64,000 nt of DNA from Nocardia arthritidis (GTDB taxonomy: Bacteria; Actinomycetota; Actinomycetes; Mycobacteriales; Mycobacteriaceae), in contig NZ_CP046172.1 in the NCBI RefSeq assembly GCF_011801145.1, positions 3,472,001 to 3,536,000 of the forward strand, read 5' to 3'. The position numbers were made by a program, and so were the translations under genes. Below are positions 25,534 to 34,757 of this stretch, piece by piece. Under the pieces are notes generated by a model. The model was given only the letters and a program-made list of their open reading frames with translations. It did no database searches and was not told the origin of the DNA. The first letter of the stretch is position 1; each line of letters opens with the position of its first letter.

Positions 25534-26466
25534 CTAGCACGCGCGATGTGGTTCGGTCATCCGGTGTGCGAGCAGGAAACGCATGAGGTCGCGCTGGATT
25601 TCGATACCGATCTCGTCCTGTACCAACCGAGCTCCGTACACGTGTTCGGCGAGTATCGGCGTGGTGAATTCCGCTATAGCGCAACCTTTTCGGCTGTCGT
25701 AATGCTCGATCTGCAACGGCTGCGGGCTGCCCGGCGCCAGCGGGCGGGTTTCGGTGCCGGTCGGCTGGGTCGGTGCGGAGCCCGGATCGGCGAGATTGTC
25801 GGCGGCAAGCCACTGTTCGATATTCACCCGCCCGATGACGTAGTTGCTCATCTCGTCGAACAGGGTTTGCAGAAAGTATGCGGGGACCGGTCGTGCGCGC
25901 TCGCCCATGGCGTCGACGACGACCTGACCGCCGCCCTGTTTCAGGAAGGGAGCACCCGCCATCGGTGCGATCGCCGCGTACAGGTCGGGATAGAGCGCGC
26001 CCATATTGGTGGTCATGGCCCCGCCCGCGGAGTATCCGCCCAGGTAGATTCGGGTTCGGTCGAGCCGCAATTCGTCGGCGAGCGCGGTGGTGATTCCAGC
26101 GATGATCGCCGGTTCGCCCTGATCGCGCCGCGTGTTCTCCGGTTTGTCCCAACCCCAGCAGCCGTTCTCGGCCACCGCGTTGTCCTGAAGCGGGTAGGCG
26201 AGGACGAAACCCATTTCGTCGGCGACGCGGGTGAGCGAGAATCCGCTGGGCTCCGGGGCGGAGAGGGGATCGTCGCAGCCGTGCAGATAGACCATCAAGG
26301 GTTTGCCCGCGGTGTCGCCGGGCGGTAGATAGAGGTGGTAGCACCTGGTGCCCGCGGCGTTGGTGAAGCAGCGCTTGTCCACTCGGGCATCGGCCGTCGG
26401 CGCCCAGACCGTGATGGTGACGAGGGCGGCGACGACGGCGAGCACGCGCCCCGGGTTGATTCGCAC
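25534..26466 (-). CDS. Secreted PHB-depolymerase-like esterase
   Basis: The 310-residue protein has a signal peptide (VLAVVAALVTITVWAPTADA, cleavage near residue 28) and the extracellular polyhydroxybutyrate depolymerase/feruloyl esterase fold. KPLMVYLHGCDD forms the oxyanion region and GGYSAGGAMT the Ser nucleophile elbow (about residue 145). NGCWGW and the late KGCAIAEF cysteines probably form disulfides. The preference for polyester, short ester or other substrate is not visible. There is no close partner gene. Confidence 0.82.
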   Translation of the reverse strand: MRINPGRVLAVVAALVTITVWAPTADARVDKRCFTNAAGTRCYHLYLPPGDTAGKPLMVYLHGCDDPLSAPEPSGFSLTRVADEMGFVLAYPLQDNAVAENGCWGWDKPENTRRDQGEPAIIAGITTALADELRLDRTRIYLGGYSAGGAMTTNMGALYPDLYAAIAPMAGAPFLKQGGGQVVVDAMGERARPVPAYFLQTLFDEMSNYVIGRVNIEQWLAADNLADPGSAPTQPTGTETRPLAPGSPQPLQIEHYDSRKGCAIAEFTTPILAEHVYGARLVQDEIGIEIQRDLMRFLLAHRMTEPHRAC

Positions 26467-26501
26467 GGGTCGAATGCTAGCGATTCTCAGCGTATTTCGA
26501 T

Positions 26502-26546
26502 GCGATGAACCCGGCCCGGTATCGCCATTCGGGCCGGGTTCATCGC
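26502..26546 (-). terminator. Terminator after acs
   Basis: A perfect 17-bp stem (26502-26518 with 26530-26546) and an 11-nt loop begin 10 nt downstream of the acs stop on the minus strand. Confidence 0.85.
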
Positions 26547-26556
26547 GGGTGCGGGA

Positions 26557-28482
26557 TCACCCGCGGGCGATGGCCTCGAAAACCTTGGGGTCCACCAGGG
26601 TTGAGGTGTCGCCGAGTTCGCGTCCTTCGGCGACGTCGCGCAGTAGGCGGCGCATGATTTTGCCGCTGCGGGTTTTGGGGAGTTCGGGGACGATGTGGAT
26701 TTCGCGGGGTTTGGCGATGGGGCTGATGTCGCGGGAGACCTGTGCTTTGAGTTCGTCGATGAGTGCGGTGCCGGTGTTGGTGGTTTCGGCGGTGAGGATG
26801 ACGAAGGCGACGATGCCCTGTCCGGTGGTGGGGTCGCTGGCGCCGACGACGGCGGCTTCGGCGACGCCGGTGTGTCCGACGAGTGCGGATTCGACCTCGG
26901 CGGTGGAGATGCGGTGGCCGGATACGTTCATCACGTCGTCCACCCGGCCCAGCAGCCAGAGTGCGCCATCCGTATCGAGTTTCGCGCCGTCGCCCGCGAA
27001 ATACCAACCGGTGGCGGCGAAGCGCTCCCAGTAGGTCTCGTGGAAGCGGCGCATATCGCCCCAGATGCCGCGCAGCATCGACGGCCACGGCCGGTCGAGT
27101 ACGAGCAGACCCGAACCGCCGGCGGGGAGTTCGCCGCCGTCCTCGTCGACTATCCGGGCCGAGATGCCGGGCAGCGGTGCCATGGCCGCGCCGGGTTTGG
27201 CGGCGGTGACGCCGGGCAGCGGGGAGATCATGATCGCGCCGGTCTCGGTCTGCCACCAGGTGTCCACGATCGGGGTTCGGTTGCCGCCGATCACCTCCCG
27301 GTACCAGCGCCAGGCTTCAGGGTTGATCGGCTCGCCGACCGAGCCGAGGAGACGCAGCGAGGACAGGTCGTGTGCGTCCGGAATCTCCCTGCCCCACTTC
27401 ATGAACGTTCGGACGAGCGTCGGCGCGGTGTAATAGATTGTGACGCCGTACTTTTCGATGATCTCGAAATGCCGGTGCTCATTCGGGGAATTAGGTGTCC
27501 CCTCGTAGACCACCTGCGTCGTCCGGTTGGCCAGCGGTCCGTAGACGATGTAGCTGTGCCCGGTGACCCAGCCGATATCGGCGGTGCACCAGTAGACATC
27601 TTGTCCCGCTTTGTGATCGAAGACGTAGTGATGGGTGTAAGCGGCCTGGGTCAGGTAACCACCCGAGGTGTGCAGGATGCCCTTCGGCTTACCGGTGGTC
27701 CCGGAGGTATAGAGGATGAACAGCGGGTGTTCGGCATCGAATGCCTCGGCCTCGTGCGTAGCGGAGGCCTCGGCCACCGTCTCGTGCCACCACAGATCGC
27801 GGCCCTCGGTCCATGGCACCTCGATACCGGTGCGCCGCACCACGAGAACGTGCTCTACCGGCGAACCGGGTTCTCGCAGTGCGGCATCCACTGCGGCTTT
27901 CAGTGGTGCGGGGGTGCCGCGTCGCCATTGGCCGTCGGTGGTGATGACCAGGCGGGCCTGGGCGTCGTCGACGCGTTGGCGCAGGGCGGTGGGGGAGAAT
28001 CCGGCGAAGACCACCGAATGGGTCAGTCCCAGTCGGGCGCAGGCCAGCATCGCCACGATCGCCTCGGGCACCATCGGCATATAGATCGCGACCCGGTCGC
28101 CGGCGTGCAGGCCGAGTTCGGTCAGGTAGTTCGCCGCCCGCGAAACCTCGTGCAGCAGTTGGGTGTAGGTGATGTCGCGGGAATCGCCGGGTTCGCCCTC
28201 CCAGTGGATGGCGACCTGATCGCCGTGCCCGTCGAGCACGTGCCGGTCCACACAGTTGTAGGCGACGTTGAGTTTGCCGTCGACGAACCACCGCGCCACC
28301 GGCGCCCCGGACCAGTCCAGCACCCGCGACCACGGCTGATGCCAATGCAACCGGCCCGCCTGCTCTGCCCAGAACGCATCACGATCGGCGGCCGCGCGAT
28401 CGTACAGCGCCGCATCGGCATTGGCGTGCGCGGCGAATTCGGCGCTCGGCGGATAGGTGGCCGGGGCGGTGGTGCTGGTCAA
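26557..28482 (-). CDS. acs: Acetyl-CoA synthetase (AMP-forming)
   Basis: Acs converts acetate, ATP and CoA to acetyl-CoA. The AMP-binding loop is TSGTTGKPKG. DTWWQTETGAIMISP and GWYFAGDGAKLD are core motifs, and PKTRSGKIMRRLLRD carries the catalytic lysine commonly controlled by acetylation. The 641-residue length is normal. The TTG start has AGGAGG 8 nt upstream. It lies 57 nt after actP on the same strand and so probably belongs to the DUF485-actP-acs operon. A propionate preference cannot be excluded by eye. Confidence 0.93.
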   Translation of the reverse strand: MTSTTAPATYPPSAEFAAHANADAALYDRAAADRDAFWAEQAGRLHWHQPWSRVLDWSGAPVARWFVDGKLNVAYNCVDRHVLDGHGDQVAIHWEGEPGDSRDITYTQLLHEVSRAANYLTELGLHAGDRVAIYMPMVPEAIVAMLACARLGLTHSVVFAGFSPTALRQRVDDAQARLVITTDGQWRRGTPAPLKAAVDAALREPGSPVEHVLVVRRTGIEVPWTEGRDLWWHETVAEASATHEAEAFDAEHPLFILYTSGTTGKPKGILHTSGGYLTQAAYTHHYVFDHKAGQDVYWCTADIGWVTGHSYIVYGPLANRTTQVVYEGTPNSPNEHRHFEIIEKYGVTIYYTAPTLVRTFMKWGREIPDAHDLSSLRLLGSVGEPINPEAWRWYREVIGGNRTPIVDTWWQTETGAIMISPLPGVTAAKPGAAMAPLPGISARIVDEDGGELPAGGSGLLVLDRPWPSMLRGIWGDMRRFHETYWERFAATGWYFAGDGAKLDTDGALWLLGRVDDVMNVSGHRISTAEVESALVGHTGVAEAAVVGASDPTTGQGIVAFVILTAETTNTGTALIDELKAQVSRDISPIAKPREIHIVPELPKTRSGKIMRRLLRDVAEGRELGDTSTLVDPKVFEAIARG

Positions 28483-28539
28483 CGCGATTTCCTCCTGCTA
28501 TCGAAAGGTCAAGGGTGACAACTTGTTACCGCGAACAGG

Positions 28540-30177
28540 TCAGTGCGCCACCGCCTTCTCGGCGCCCACGCCGGTGAGCGCGCGCACCTCCATTTCGGCC
28601 TCCCGGTCCGGATCGCCGGCCTTGCCGCCGAGGTAGGTGCCGATAATGCCGAGTACGAAAGCCAATGGGATGGAGACGATTCCGGGGTTCGACAGCGGGA
28701 ACCAGTCGAACTTCGCATGCGGCAGCATGGCGGTGGCGTTGCCGGAGACGGCGGGGGAGAAGACGATGAGCACGATTGTCGAGATCAGGCCGCCGTACAT
28801 GCTCCACAGCGCGCCGGTGGTGTTGAACCGCCGCCAGAACAGCGAGTACAGGATGGTCGGCAGGTTCGCCGATGCCGCGACCGCGAAGGCGAGCGCCACC
28901 AGGAAGGCGACATTCTGCCCGTTGGCCAGGATGCCGAGCGCGATGGCGAGCACGCCGATGATCACCGCGGTGATCCGGGATACCCGGACCTGTTCGCGCT
29001 CACCGGCATTGCCGCGCTTGACCACATTGGCGTAGATATCGTGCGCGAACGAGGTGGCCGCGGTGATGGTGAGCCCGGCGACGACGGCGAGGATGGTGGC
29101 GAACGCGACGGCGGAGATGATGCCGAGCAGTACGACGCCGCCCAGTTCGAAGGCGAGCAGCGGGGCCGCCGAGTTCTGGCCGCCCGCGGCGGCGAGGATG
29201 CGATCCGGGCCGACGATGGCCGCGGCGCCGTAGCCGAGCACGAGGGTGAACAGGTAGAACGCGCCGATCAGGCCGATGGCCCAAACCACCGAGCGCCGAG
29301 CCTCTTTCGCGGTGGGCACGGTGTAGAAGCGCATCAGCACATGCGGCAGGCCCGCGGTGCCGAGCACCAGGGCGATGCCGAGCGAGACGAAGTTCAGTTT
29401 CGAGGTGCCGTTGGCGCCGTACTGGGCGCCCGGCGCGAGCACGTCGCGGGCGGCCACGCCCTTGGTCTTCGCGCCGTGCACGGCGTCCTGGGCCGAGCCG
29501 AGGATGTCGGAGAAGTTGAAGCCGTACTTGGCCAGCACCAGCACCGTCATCAGGGCGGCGCCGGTGATCAGCAGCGCGGCCTTGATGATCTGCACCCACG
29601 TGGTGCCCTTCATGCCGCCGACCAGCACGTACACGATCATCAGCACGCCGACGACGGCGATGACGACGGCCTGCCCGGACTTGCTGGACACGTCGAGCAG
29701 CAGCGCGACCAGACCGCCCGCGCCCGCCATCTGCGCCAGCAGGTAGAACAGGCAGACGGCCAGGGTGCTGAAGGCGGCCGCGGTGCGCACCGGACCCTCT
29801 TTCAGCCGGAAGCTCAGCACGTCGGCCATGGTGAATTTGCCGGTGTTCCTGAGCATTTCGGCCACCAGCAGCAGGGCTACCAGCCAGGCGACGAGGAAGC
29901 CGATGGAGTAGAGGAAGCCGTCGTAGCCGTATACCGCGATCGCCCCGGCGATGCCGAGAAAGCTTGCGGCGGAAAGGTAATCGCCCGAGATGGCGATGCC
30001 GTTCTGCGGCCCGGAGAAGCCGCGCCCGCCGGTGAAGTAATCGGCGGCGCTGGCATTGCTGCGGCTGGCCCGGATCACCACCACCAGGGTGAGCGCGACG
30101 AACAGCGCGAAGATCGCGATATTCGCCACCGGATTGCCGACTTTGGTCGCGGCGGCGAGGTATTCGGTATGGCTCAT
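28540..30177 (-). CDS. actP: Cation/acetate symporter
   Basis: This 545-residue sodium-solute symporter family protein has about 13 membrane segments. ISGDYLSAASFLGIAGAIA and GTAGLPHVLMRFYTVPTAKEARRS are characteristic of ActP-type monocarboxylate carriers. The ATG overlaps the DUF485 stop by 4 nt, the standard yjcH-actP pairing, and acs lies downstream, which supports acetate uptake for activation. Confidence 0.92.
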   Translation of the reverse strand: MSHTEYLAAATKVGNPVANIAIFALFVALTLVVVIRASRSNASAADYFTGGRGFSGPQNGIAISGDYLSAASFLGIAGAIAVYGYDGFLYSIGFLVAWLVALLLVAEMLRNTGKFTMADVLSFRLKEGPVRTAAAFSTLAVCLFYLLAQMAGAGGLVALLLDVSSKSGQAVVIAVVGVLMIVYVLVGGMKGTTWVQIIKAALLITGAALMTVLVLAKYGFNFSDILGSAQDAVHGAKTKGVAARDVLAPGAQYGANGTSKLNFVSLGIALVLGTAGLPHVLMRFYTVPTAKEARRSVVWAIGLIGAFYLFTLVLGYGAAAIVGPDRILAAAGGQNSAAPLLAFELGGVVLLGIISAVAFATILAVVAGLTITAATSFAHDIYANVVKRGNAGEREQVRVSRITAVIIGVLAIALGILANGQNVAFLVALAFAVAASANLPTILYSLFWRRFNTTGALWSMYGGLISTIVLIVFSPAVSGNATAMLPHAKFDWFPLSNPGIVSIPLAFVLGIIGTYLGGKAGDPDREAEMEVRALTGVGAEKAVAH

Positions 30178-30518
30178 GCCCGGCCCCCTTCGATTTCGGC
30201 GCGGATGGCCGCGGCTCGCGGATCGAGCTCCCGGTTCGCGAAACGGACGTAGAGCCCGGTGATGACGAAGGTGGAAACGAACTGCCCGAGGCCGAGCAGC
30301 AATCCGGCATTCACGTCGCCGAACACCTTGGTGGCCATGAAGTCGTGCGCGTACGCGCCGAGCAGCACGTAGCTCAGGTACCAGACCAGGAACAGCGCGG
30401 TCATCGGGAATACGAAGCGGCGCAGTCGATCGCGCAGCTGCTGGAATTCCGGGCTCGCCTGCACGGCGCGGAAATCCTCTGGTCGGGTCGGGGTGCCGCC
30501 GACATCGGTACTGGTCAT
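30174..30518 (-). CDS. DUF485 membrane protein, ActP partner
   Basis: The 114-residue protein has two membrane segments (FPMTALFLVWYLSYVLLGAY and GLLLGLGQFVSTFVITGLYV) and a C-terminal charged tail, as in YjcH/DUF485 proteins that accompany acetate symporters. SPEFQQLRDRLRRFVFPMT is the family's opening. AGGA lies 7 nt before the ATG. It is the first gene of the actP-acs operon. Confidence 0.9.
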   Translation of the reverse strand: MTSTDVGGTPTRPEDFRAVQASPEFQQLRDRLRRFVFPMTALFLVWYLSYVLLGAYAHDFMATKVFGDVNAGLLLGLGQFVSTFVITGLYVRFANRELDPRAAAIRAEIEGGRA

Positions 30519-30630
30519 GCTGAGTCCTAGCGTGTTACTTGGCTCTGTCCGGGCCGACGGTAACCAGCCTCCTATGAGGAATTGGTGATGTGGCGCGGGT
30601 CACTCCGCCGAAGGCGCCGGTTCTGCGGTG

Positions 30631-30662
30631 AACGGTCGGTGGGCGGCGACGAACGGTCGGTC
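30631..30662 (-). promoter_or_regulatory. Tandem LytTR-type response regulator sites before DUF485-actP
   Basis: Two identical 11-bp direct repeats (GAACGGTCGGT at 30631-30641 and 30652-30662; minus strand ACCGACCGTTC) have a 21-bp period. Read on the minus strand they contain ACCGTTCGT and ACCGTTCAC, which resemble the AlgR/LytTR consensus ACCGTTCGTC, with the tandem spacing these regulators use. They lie 113-144 nt upstream of the DUF485 start; a LytTR regulator is encoded about 2 kb away. Confidence 0.65.
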
Positions 30663-30667
30663 CGAGA

Positions 30668-32416
30668 TCACCGGGAGCGCAGGCCGCGTTCCCGGTCCGC
30701 GCCGAGGCCGAGCCGTTCCGGGGCGTGCATGCGCACGAAGACGCGGCGCACCGTGCGCGCGCCCTGTCGCCTGGTCACCAGGCTGACCAGCACCATTGTC
30801 GCGAAGGCGAGTGGAACGGTGATCGCGGCGGGATAGCCGAGCAGCGCGGCGGGCCAGCCGTCACCCACCTCGGAGGCGAAGCCGCCCGCCACCGACACCG
30901 CCGTCGCGCCGCCGGCCGTGAGCCCGCCCGCCGCCATTCCGGCCGCCGCACCCGCCGCGGTGAGCCCGCGCCACCAGATGCCGAGCACCAGTAGCGGACA
31001 CAGCGTCGACGCGGCGACGGCGAAGGCCAGCCCGACCGTGCGGGACAGGTCGAGCGAGACGACGGTGACCGAAAGACCCAGCGGCACAACGCCCGCGGCG
31101 ATGGCGGCCAGCCGGAAGTCGCGGATCCGGCCGCGCAGCACATCGGTGCTGAGCACGCCCGCGATGCTGACGAGCAGTCCGGACGAGGTGGACAGGAATG
31201 CGGCGATCGCGCCCGCCGCGACCAGCGCGGCGAGCAGTTGACCGGGCAGTCCGCCGAGCACCGAGCCCGGCAGCAGTACGACGGCGGCGTCGGAGGTGCC
31301 GGTGATGAGCAGTTGCGGCACATACAGTCTGGCGAATACGCCCAACAGGATCGGGAAGAGATAGAACAGCCCGACCAGCGAGATCACCGCGAGCGCGGTG
31401 GTGCGGGCCGCGCGCCCATCGGGATTGGTATAGAACCGCACCAGCACATGCGGCAGCCCCATCGTGCCGAGGAAGGTCGCGATGATCAGCGAATACACCT
31501 GGTACATAGGGTGTTTGCCGCCGAAGCCGTTGCCGGGGGCGAGCCAGCTCGCGCCGTCGGCCGGTGCGCCCGCGACCACCGGGACGGTCGCGCCCGCGTC
31601 CAGCGTGAGACGGGTGCCCGCCGCGAGCTCGTGCCGTCCGGGGGTGAGCAGTTCCGGCCCGTCGACGGCGCGGTGGTCGAGTGTTCCGGTGATCGAAACC
31701 GGTTGTGCCGCACCGACCCGCACGACCACGTCGGTGGTGACATCCACCGTGGTGCGCGCGGTGACCACGGGCGGCGCCGGCGCGCCGAGGTCGCGGTCGG
31801 CGGCCAGGAAATAGCCGAGCAGCACCAGTGCGGGCACCGCGACCGCGGTGAGCTTCAGCCAGTACTGGAACGCCTGCACCAGCGTGATCGAGCGCATGCC
31901 GCCGCCGGCCACATTGCCGATCACGATCGCGCCGACCGCGGCCGCGCCGACCCACTTCGGCAGGCCGAGCAGTATGTGCAGCGTCAAACCGGCGCCCTGG
32001 AACTGCGGAATCAGGTACACACCGCAGATCAGCACCACGACGACCGCCGCGACCCTGCGCAAACGCGTTGAGCCCAAGCGGAATTCGGTGAAATCGGGCA
32101 CCGTGTACGCGCCGGACCTGCGCAGCGGGGCCGCGACGAACAGCAGCAGTCCGAGATAGCCCGCGGTGAAGCCGAGCGGATACCACAGCGCGTCGGCGCC
32201 GTATTTCGCGATCAGCCCGGCGACGCCGAGAAATGATGCGGCCGAAAGGTATTCACCCGAGATGGCGGCGGCGTTCCAGCGCGGACCGACGCTGCGCGAC
32301 GCGACGAGGAAATCGGAGGTGGTGCGCGCCAACCGAACCCCGTACGCGCCGATCGCCACGGTGGCCAGCGCCGCGACCACCGATCCCGCGACGGTGAAGG
32401 CGGGCGCCGCGCTCAT
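30668..32416 (-). CDS. Second sodium-solute symporter (ActP-like)
   Basis: The 582-residue carrier has the same core as ActP (ISGEYLSAASFLGVAGLIA; GTMGLPHVLVRFYTNPDGRAARTT). It also has an unusual loop of about 90 residues after the sixth segment, rich in beta-type sequence (VVVRVGAAQPVSITGTLDHR), that is probably extracytoplasmic. It is the last gene of the sensor kinase operon, with its ATG 1 nt after the upstream stop. Organic acid uptake is likely; the precise substrate is open. Confidence 0.85.
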   Translation of the reverse strand: MSAAPAFTVAGSVVAALATVAIGAYGVRLARTTSDFLVASRSVGPRWNAAAISGEYLSAASFLGVAGLIAKYGADALWYPLGFTAGYLGLLLFVAAPLRRSGAYTVPDFTEFRLGSTRLRRVAAVVVVLICGVYLIPQFQGAGLTLHILLGLPKWVGAAAVGAIVIGNVAGGGMRSITLVQAFQYWLKLTAVAVPALVLLGYFLAADRDLGAPAPPVVTARTTVDVTTDVVVRVGAAQPVSITGTLDHRAVDGPELLTPGRHELAAGTRLTLDAGATVPVVAGAPADGASWLAPGNGFGGKHPMYQVYSLIIATFLGTMGLPHVLVRFYTNPDGRAARTTALAVISLVGLFYLFPILLGVFARLYVPQLLITGTSDAAVVLLPGSVLGGLPGQLLAALVAAGAIAAFLSTSSGLLVSIAGVLSTDVLRGRIRDFRLAAIAAGVVPLGLSVTVVSLDLSRTVGLAFAVAASTLCPLLVLGIWWRGLTAAGAAAGMAAGGLTAGGATAVSVAGGFASEVGDGWPAALLGYPAAITVPLAFATMVLVSLVTRRQGARTVRRVFVRMHAPERLGLGADRERGLRSR

Positions 32417-32417
32417 C

Positions 32418-32786
32418 TCAATCCTCGGCCAGCTCTAGGAAATCCTGCTCGTTGCGCTCGGCCAGCCGCACGTACAGGAGCCCGGCCAGCGCGAGCACCG
32501 GATAGGCCGCGAACCCGAGCGCCAACCACGGCAACCGAATCCCGAACAGCGCAACCGAACCGAGCCCGCCCAATGCGAAAACAACTGGCAGCGAGCACAG
32601 TACGAACACAATCAGCAGGCCGAGCCGTAGCGCGAGCCCGAGTTGCGCGCGAATCAGCCCGCTCAGCAACGCCTCGCCGATCTCGGTCTGCTCGGCGACC
32701 TCGGCCCTGGTCCGCACCCGCCGCGCGCCGCGCCGCTCGGCGAGCACCACCCGCTGCCGCGCCGGGCGCTGCTGCGGGCCGGTCAC
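32418..32786 (-). CDS. Small membrane protein between response regulator and symporter
   Basis: The GTG at 32786 overlaps the response regulator stop (GTGA). The 122-residue product has a basic cytoplasmic head, two membrane segments (GLLIVFVLCSLPVVFALGGL and LPWLALGFAAYPVLALAGLL) and an acidic tail. By size and place it is a DUF485-like partner of the symporter, though the sequence is distant. Confidence 0.72.
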   Translation of the reverse strand: MTGPQQRPARQRVVLAERRGARRVRTRAEVAEQTEIGEALLSGLIRAQLGLALRLGLLIVFVLCSLPVVFALGGLGSVALFGIRLPWLALGFAAYPVLALAGLLYVRLAERNEQDFLELAED

Positions 32787-33559
32787 CGCTGCGTCCAGGT
32801 TTGCCGAGGTCCGTGCACCAGACGCTGTTTCAGCTCGCGCACCTGCCGCCTGCTCACCGGCAGCTCCACCGGCCCGGCCGAACCCTCGCCGCGCAGGCAC
32901 ACCACCGTCCCGGTGCCGACCGTGCGCAGCCCGGTGACCAACCGCAACGCGACCAGGTACGACCGGTGCACGCGCAGGAATCCCGCGTCCTGCCAGCGGG
33001 ATTCCAAGGCGGACAGCGGGATCCGCACCAGATGTGAGCCTGCCGCGGTGTGCAGCCTGGCGTAGTCGCCGTCGGCCTCCACCCAGCCGACGCTGGACCG
33101 GTGCACCAGCGTGGTGACCCCGCCCAGTTCGACCGGGATCACCTCGTTCGAATCGGACTGCGATGCAACGACATTTGGCGGTAGGGCGGTGGCGATGCGG
33201 CGCACCGCCTCGGCCAATCGCCGCTCCCGCAATGGTTTCAGCAGGTAGTCGACCGCGCCGAGATCGAAGGCGGTCACCGCGTGGTCGTCGTGCGCGGTGA
33301 CGAACACCACCGCGGGCGGATTCGCGAATTCGGACAGGATTCCGGCCAGCTCCATACCGTCGAGGCCCGGCATGTTGATATCGAGGAATACCGCGTCCAC
33401 CGGATGCGCCCGGAGCAGTCGCAGCGCGCTGGTGGCATCGCCGGCCGCGTGGATCTCGCCGACGCCGGCCTGTGCGCGCAACAGGTAGACCAGCTCGTCC
33501 AGAGCGGGTTTCTCGTCGTCGACGGCCAGCACGCGCAGGCCCGATTTGCCGGTATCCAC
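32783..33559 (-). CDS. LytTR-family response regulator
   Basis: The 258-residue protein has a receiver domain: VLAVDDEKPAL (acidic pair), the phosphoacceptor Asp in VFLDINMPGLDG and Lys in YLLKPLRERRL. An 18-residue linker leads to a LytTR DNA-binding domain (VGWVEADGDYARLHT to HRSYLVAL and VSRRQVRELKQRL). The GTG at 33559 is the best in-frame start. It lies 20 nt after the kinase gene. Tandem LytTR-like sites before DUF485-actP are probable targets. Homologous systems in other bacteria respond to pyruvate or other carboxylates. Confidence 0.9.
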   Translation of the reverse strand: MDTGKSGLRVLAVDDEKPALDELVYLLRAQAGVGEIHAAGDATSALRLLRAHPVDAVFLDINMPGLDGMELAGILSEFANPPAVVFVTAHDDHAVTAFDLGAVDYLLKPLRERRLAEAVRRIATALPPNVVASQSDSNEVIPVELGGVTTLVHRSSVGWVEADGDYARLHTAAGSHLVRIPLSALESRWQDAGFLRVHRSYLVALRLVTGLRTVGTGTVVCLRGEGSAGPVELPVSRRQVRELKQRLVHGPRQTWTQR

Positions 33560-33579
33560 AGCCGGTTCATCGTACGGCG

Positions 33580-34740
33580 TCAGGCCCGAATACCCGCACG
33601 GAACTTGGGGACTCGCATACTCACCTTGGTGCCCGCGCCCGGCGCGGTCTCGACAACCAGCCCGTAATCGTTGCCGAATGCTGCGCGCAGCCGGTCGTCC
33701 ACATTGGCCAGCCCGATATGCGCCGACTCCGCCGCGTCCAACGCGCCGGAGCGCAGCAGCTCCGGATCCATGCCCACGCCGTCGTCCTCGACGCTGATCA
33801 GGCAGTCGGTGCCGGCGTCGGTGGCGATGATGCTCACCGTCCCGCCGCGCGCCGCCCCCGCCAGCCCGTGCCGAACCGCGTTCTCCACCAACGGTTGCAG
33901 CGCGAGGAACGGCAAGACTACGCCGAGCACCTCCGGCGCGATCCGCAGCCGCACGTGCAGCGCATCGCCGAAACGGGCCTGCTCCAGCGCGAGATACCGT
34001 TCGATATTGCGCAATTCGTCGGCGAGCACGGTGAATTCGCCTGCCGCCCGGAAGGAATACCTGGTGAAATCGGCGAATTCGAGGATGAGCTCGCGGGCCC
34101 GGTCCGGATCGGTGCGCACGAACGAGGCGATGGTGTTCAGCGCGTTGTAGATGAAATGCGGGCTGATCTGTGCCCGCAGCGCCCGCACCTCGGCCCGGTC
34201 CAGCCTGGCTCGCGACGCGTCGAGTTCCGCTAATTCCAGCTGGCCGCAGGCGTATCGGGCCACCTCGGCCACCGCGCCCAGCCGGCCCGGACCCGGCCGC
34301 CCGGTGGTCACCACACCCAGAACACCTGATACGCCGCCATTTTCGATGAGCAGCGGTTGGGCTATCACGGTGCGGACGCGTTCGCCAGGCCCGGACACCA
34401 GCACCGGGCGGCCGCCGGCGATGGCCCGCGCGGCGGCGTCGGTGAAGTATTCGGTCAATTCCGCGTGCGGTCCGTCCCAGGCGAGCAGCGTCGCGTCCGG
34501 ATCGGCGATGCCGAGCGCCTCGGCCCCGGTGAGCGCGCGCAGATGCGGTGCGGCCTGCCCGGCGGAATCCGCGGTGAGCCCGCGCCGCAGCGGCACCGCC
34601 GCCAGCGACGCGGTGTGCAGGGTGGCGTGCACCGCGCGCTCGGCCGGTGTCGTCACCACGCGCCGGGTCCGCCGCCACATGAACAGGGCGCCCGCCAACA
34701 GCGCCGCCGCCGCGGCCGCGGCGAGCGCGGTCGCCGTCAT
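33580..34740 (-). CDS. LytS-type sensor histidine kinase
   Basis: The 386-residue protein starts at ATG 34740 with one membrane segment, then a GAF-like sensor region (AQPLLIENGGVSGVLGVV). The kinase domain has the LytS-family phosphoacceptor box RAQISPHFIYNALNTIASFVR (His near residue 205) and an ATPase part with PLVENAVRHGL and EDDGVGMDPELL. The single segment and cytoplasmic GAF suggest an intracellular or membrane-proximal signal. It is the first gene of the kinase, regulator, small membrane protein and symporter operon. Confidence 0.88.
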   Translation of the reverse strand: MTATALAAAAAAALLAGALFMWRRTRRVVTTPAERAVHATLHTASLAAVPLRRGLTADSAGQAAPHLRALTGAEALGIADPDATLLAWDGPHAELTEYFTDAAARAIAGGRPVLVSGPGERVRTVIAQPLLIENGGVSGVLGVVTTGRPGPGRLGAVAEVARYACGQLELAELDASRARLDRAEVRALRAQISPHFIYNALNTIASFVRTDPDRARELILEFADFTRYSFRAAGEFTVLADELRNIERYLALEQARFGDALHVRLRIAPEVLGVVLPFLALQPLVENAVRHGLAGAARGGTVSIIATDAGTDCLISVEDDGVGMDPELLRSGALDAAESAHIGLANVDDRLRAAFGNDYGLVVETAPGAGTKVSMRVPKFRAGIRA

Positions 34741-34757
34741 CGGCGGTCCAGCGGCGC

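Noticed and set aside
26695..28518. A 607-codon frame antisense to acs, and similar long antisense frames over actP, the LuxR gene and treX
   Set aside because: The composition and exact coverage of well-conserved genes show they are codon-bias shadows.
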